Origin: Phycisphaerales bacterium
Lineage (GTDB): Bacteria > Planctomycetota > Phycisphaerae > Tepidisphaerales > Tepidisphaeraceae
Reading direction: 5' to 3'
Assembly (NCBI GenBank): GCA_028288905.1
Contig: JAQGHJ010000188.1
Location: forward strand, 1 to 5,020
DNA: 5,020 nucleotides
Under the pieces are notes generated by a model. The model had not been told where the DNA came from. It ran no database searches and saw only the letters and a program-made list of their open reading frames with translations. A program made the position numbers and the translations under genes. Shown one piece after another: positions 3,927 through 5,020 of the stretch. How positions within the stretch are numbered: the stretch's first letter is position 1; every line of letters begins with the position of its first letter.

Positions 3927-5020
3927 ATGACGAACGCCGCTGCTCCCGCCACGCCCGTCTCGCCGTTCGGCCCCTTCGTGCCGCCCGACCTGGACCTTGC
4001 CGATGCCGCGAGGATCGAGCCCTTGTACCGGGCTCTGCTCGACCGGCCGCTCCAGGCGCCGGCGGCCGTTGAGGCGTGGTTGGCCGACGCGTCGGAGCTG
4101 ACGGCGGCGGTCGACGAGTACGGCAGCCGGCGGTACATCGACAAGTCGTGCCACACGGACGACCCGGCGGTCGAGCGGGCGTACCTGCACTTCGTCGAGC
4201 ACGTCGAGCCGGCGCTGAAGCCGCTGGCGTTCGAGCTGCAGAAGCGGTTCCTGTCGCTGGCCGCCCGGGAGCCGCTGGCGGCGGCGGACCGGCGGTACGC
4301 GATGCTGGAGCGGAAGTGGCGGGCCGAGGTGGACCTGTTCCGCCCGGAGAACGTTCCGTTGGAGACGGAGCTGGCGAAGCTCACGAACGAGTACGACAAG
4401 ATCACCGGCGACCAGATGGTCGCGTTCCGCGGCGCCGAGTACACGCCGCAGCAGATCGCGCGGTTCTACGAGGACCCGGACCGCCCGACGCGGGAGGCGG
4501 CGTGGCGGGCGGCGACGGACCGCCGGCTGGCCGACGCCGACCGGGTGGAGGCGATCTTCGACGCCCAGCTGCCACTGCGGCAGCGGGTGGCGGACAACGC
4601 CGGGCTGCGGACGTACCGGGACTACGCGTGGAAGGCTAACAAGCGGTTCGACTACACCCCGGCCGACTGCGTGCGGTTCGCCGACGCGATCGCCGGCGAG
4701 GTCGTGCCGGTGGTCGCGGGGCTGAACGCAGCGCGGGCGGCGGACCTCAGCGTCGAGTCGTTGCGGCCGTGGGACCTGGAGGTGGACCCGCAGAACCGCC
4801 CGCCGCTGCGGCCGTTCGACGAGGCGGACGTGGACGGGTTCGTCGGCAAGACCCACGACATCTTCGCCCGGCTCGCCCCGGATTTGGCCGCCGACTTCGA
4901 CCAGCTCAAGGCGCACGGCAATCTCGACCTGGCGAGCCGCCGCGGCAAGCAGCCGGGCGGGTACCAATGTTCGCTGGAGGCGTCGCGGCAGCCGTTCATC
5001 TTCATGAACGCCGCCGGGCT
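3927..5020 (+). CDS. M3 family oligoendopeptidase (PepF-like), 5' part
   Basis: The first 364 residues of an M3B zinc metallopeptidase are present and the gene runs off the right edge. These enzymes cut short peptides in the cytosol; full length is usually near 560-600 residues, so about 200 are missing. Family-like stretches are RDYAWKANKRFDYTPADC (231-248), LRPWDLEVDPQNRPPLRPF (279-297), LDLASRRGKQPGGYQ (333-347) and PFIFMNAAG (356-364). The HEXXH zinc site normally follows the last of these by about 20 residues, so the active site is outside the window and cannot be checked. The N-terminus has no signal peptide. The ATG at 3927 is chosen because it follows a TACACT box and because upstream codons in the same open frame look unrelated. 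An automated caller could wrongly extend the start upstream, since the frame has no stop between the preceding gene and 3927. The gene is probably transcribed alone. Confidence 0.9.
   Translation, partial: MTNAAAPATPVSPFGPFVPPDLDLADAARIEPLYRALLDRPLQAPAAVEAWLADASELTAAVDEYGSRRYIDKSCHTDDPAVERAYLHFVEHVEPALKPLAFELQKRFLSLAAREPLAAADRRYAMLERKWRAEVDLFRPENVPLETELAKLTNEYDKITGDQMVAFRGAEYTPQQIARFYEDPDRPTREAAWRAATDRRLADADRVEAIFDAQLPLRQRVADNAGLRTYRDYAWKANKRFDYTPADCVRFADAIAGEVVPVVAGLNAARAADLSVESLRPWDLEVDPQNRPPLRPFDEADVDGFVGKTHDIFARLAPDLAADFDQLKAHGNLDLASRRGKQPGGYQCSLEASRQPFIFMNAAG

Noticed and set aside
4076..4639. 187-codon plus-strand frame inside the peptidase gene
   Set aside because: It is a shifted frame within the M3 peptidase, whose own frame carries clear family stretches.
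3582..4967. 461-codon open frame on the minus strand opposite the peptidase and the end of the TMTC-like gene
   Set aside because: It lies antisense to two genes with recognisable families. Its Arg/Val/Pro/Leu-rich translation is typical of the antisense of G/C-rich coding sequence, and it crosses a real intergenic gap.
1..5020. CRISPR array, tRNA or rRNA gene, insertion sequence, toxin-antitoxin or defence module
   Set aside because: No regularly spaced repeats, cloverleaf or rRNA core sequences, transposase motifs or terminal inverted repeats were seen, and no gene here belongs to a known defence family.

Overview
The window is about 70% GC, with strong G/C preference at third codon positions, compact genes and no recognisable Shine-Dalgarno sequences. 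The protein families (an EboB-like TatD hydrolase, a TMTC-like membrane glycosyltransferase with TPRs, and an M3 oligoendopeptidase whose best remembered matches are planctomycete proteins) suggest a member of the Planctomycetes, most likely Gemmataceae. This assignment rests on remembered family resemblance and base composition. No rRNA, tRNA or other marker gene is present to confirm it.

Layout. Positions 1-92 are probably the edge of a neighbouring gene. The preferred reading is the 5' end of a minus-strand gene, because a promoter-like sequence points leftwards from 125 to 98. Positions 93-191 form a short divergent promoter region holding an inverted repeat and a GC palindrome followed by five T. 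An 80-residue protein of unknown function follows (192-434); its stop codon lies in the tetraloop of a 9-bp hairpin. After 120 bp without a visible promoter comes a complete TatD-family metal-dependent hydrolase of the EboB type (555-1376). A 164-bp gap contains an AT-rich palindrome, a GC hairpin and a TATAGT box. Next is a 723-residue polytopic glycosyltransferase-like protein with seven C-terminal TPRs (1541-3712). A 214-bp gap holds a Cys-rich, coding-like remnant, a hairpin and a TACACT box. The window ends inside an M3B (PepF-like) oligoendopeptidase (3927 to beyond 5020), cut before its HEXXH site.

How the genes work together. All four supported genes lie on the plus strand, but gaps of 120-214 bp and separate promoter-like boxes before three of them argue for mostly independent transcription. 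The exception may be the small gene and the hydrolase, which could share a transcript. No common pathway is evident: one gene predicts a small-molecule or nucleic-acid hydrolase, one inner-membrane glycosylation, and one cytosolic peptide turnover.

The most consistent unexplained pattern is the placement of -10-like hexamers only 5-10 nt before start codons, with no ribosome binding site, which suggests leaderless or near-leaderless mRNAs. I found no CRISPR array, mobile element, toxin-antitoxin pair or defence system, and nothing that clearly amounts to a new multi-gene system.
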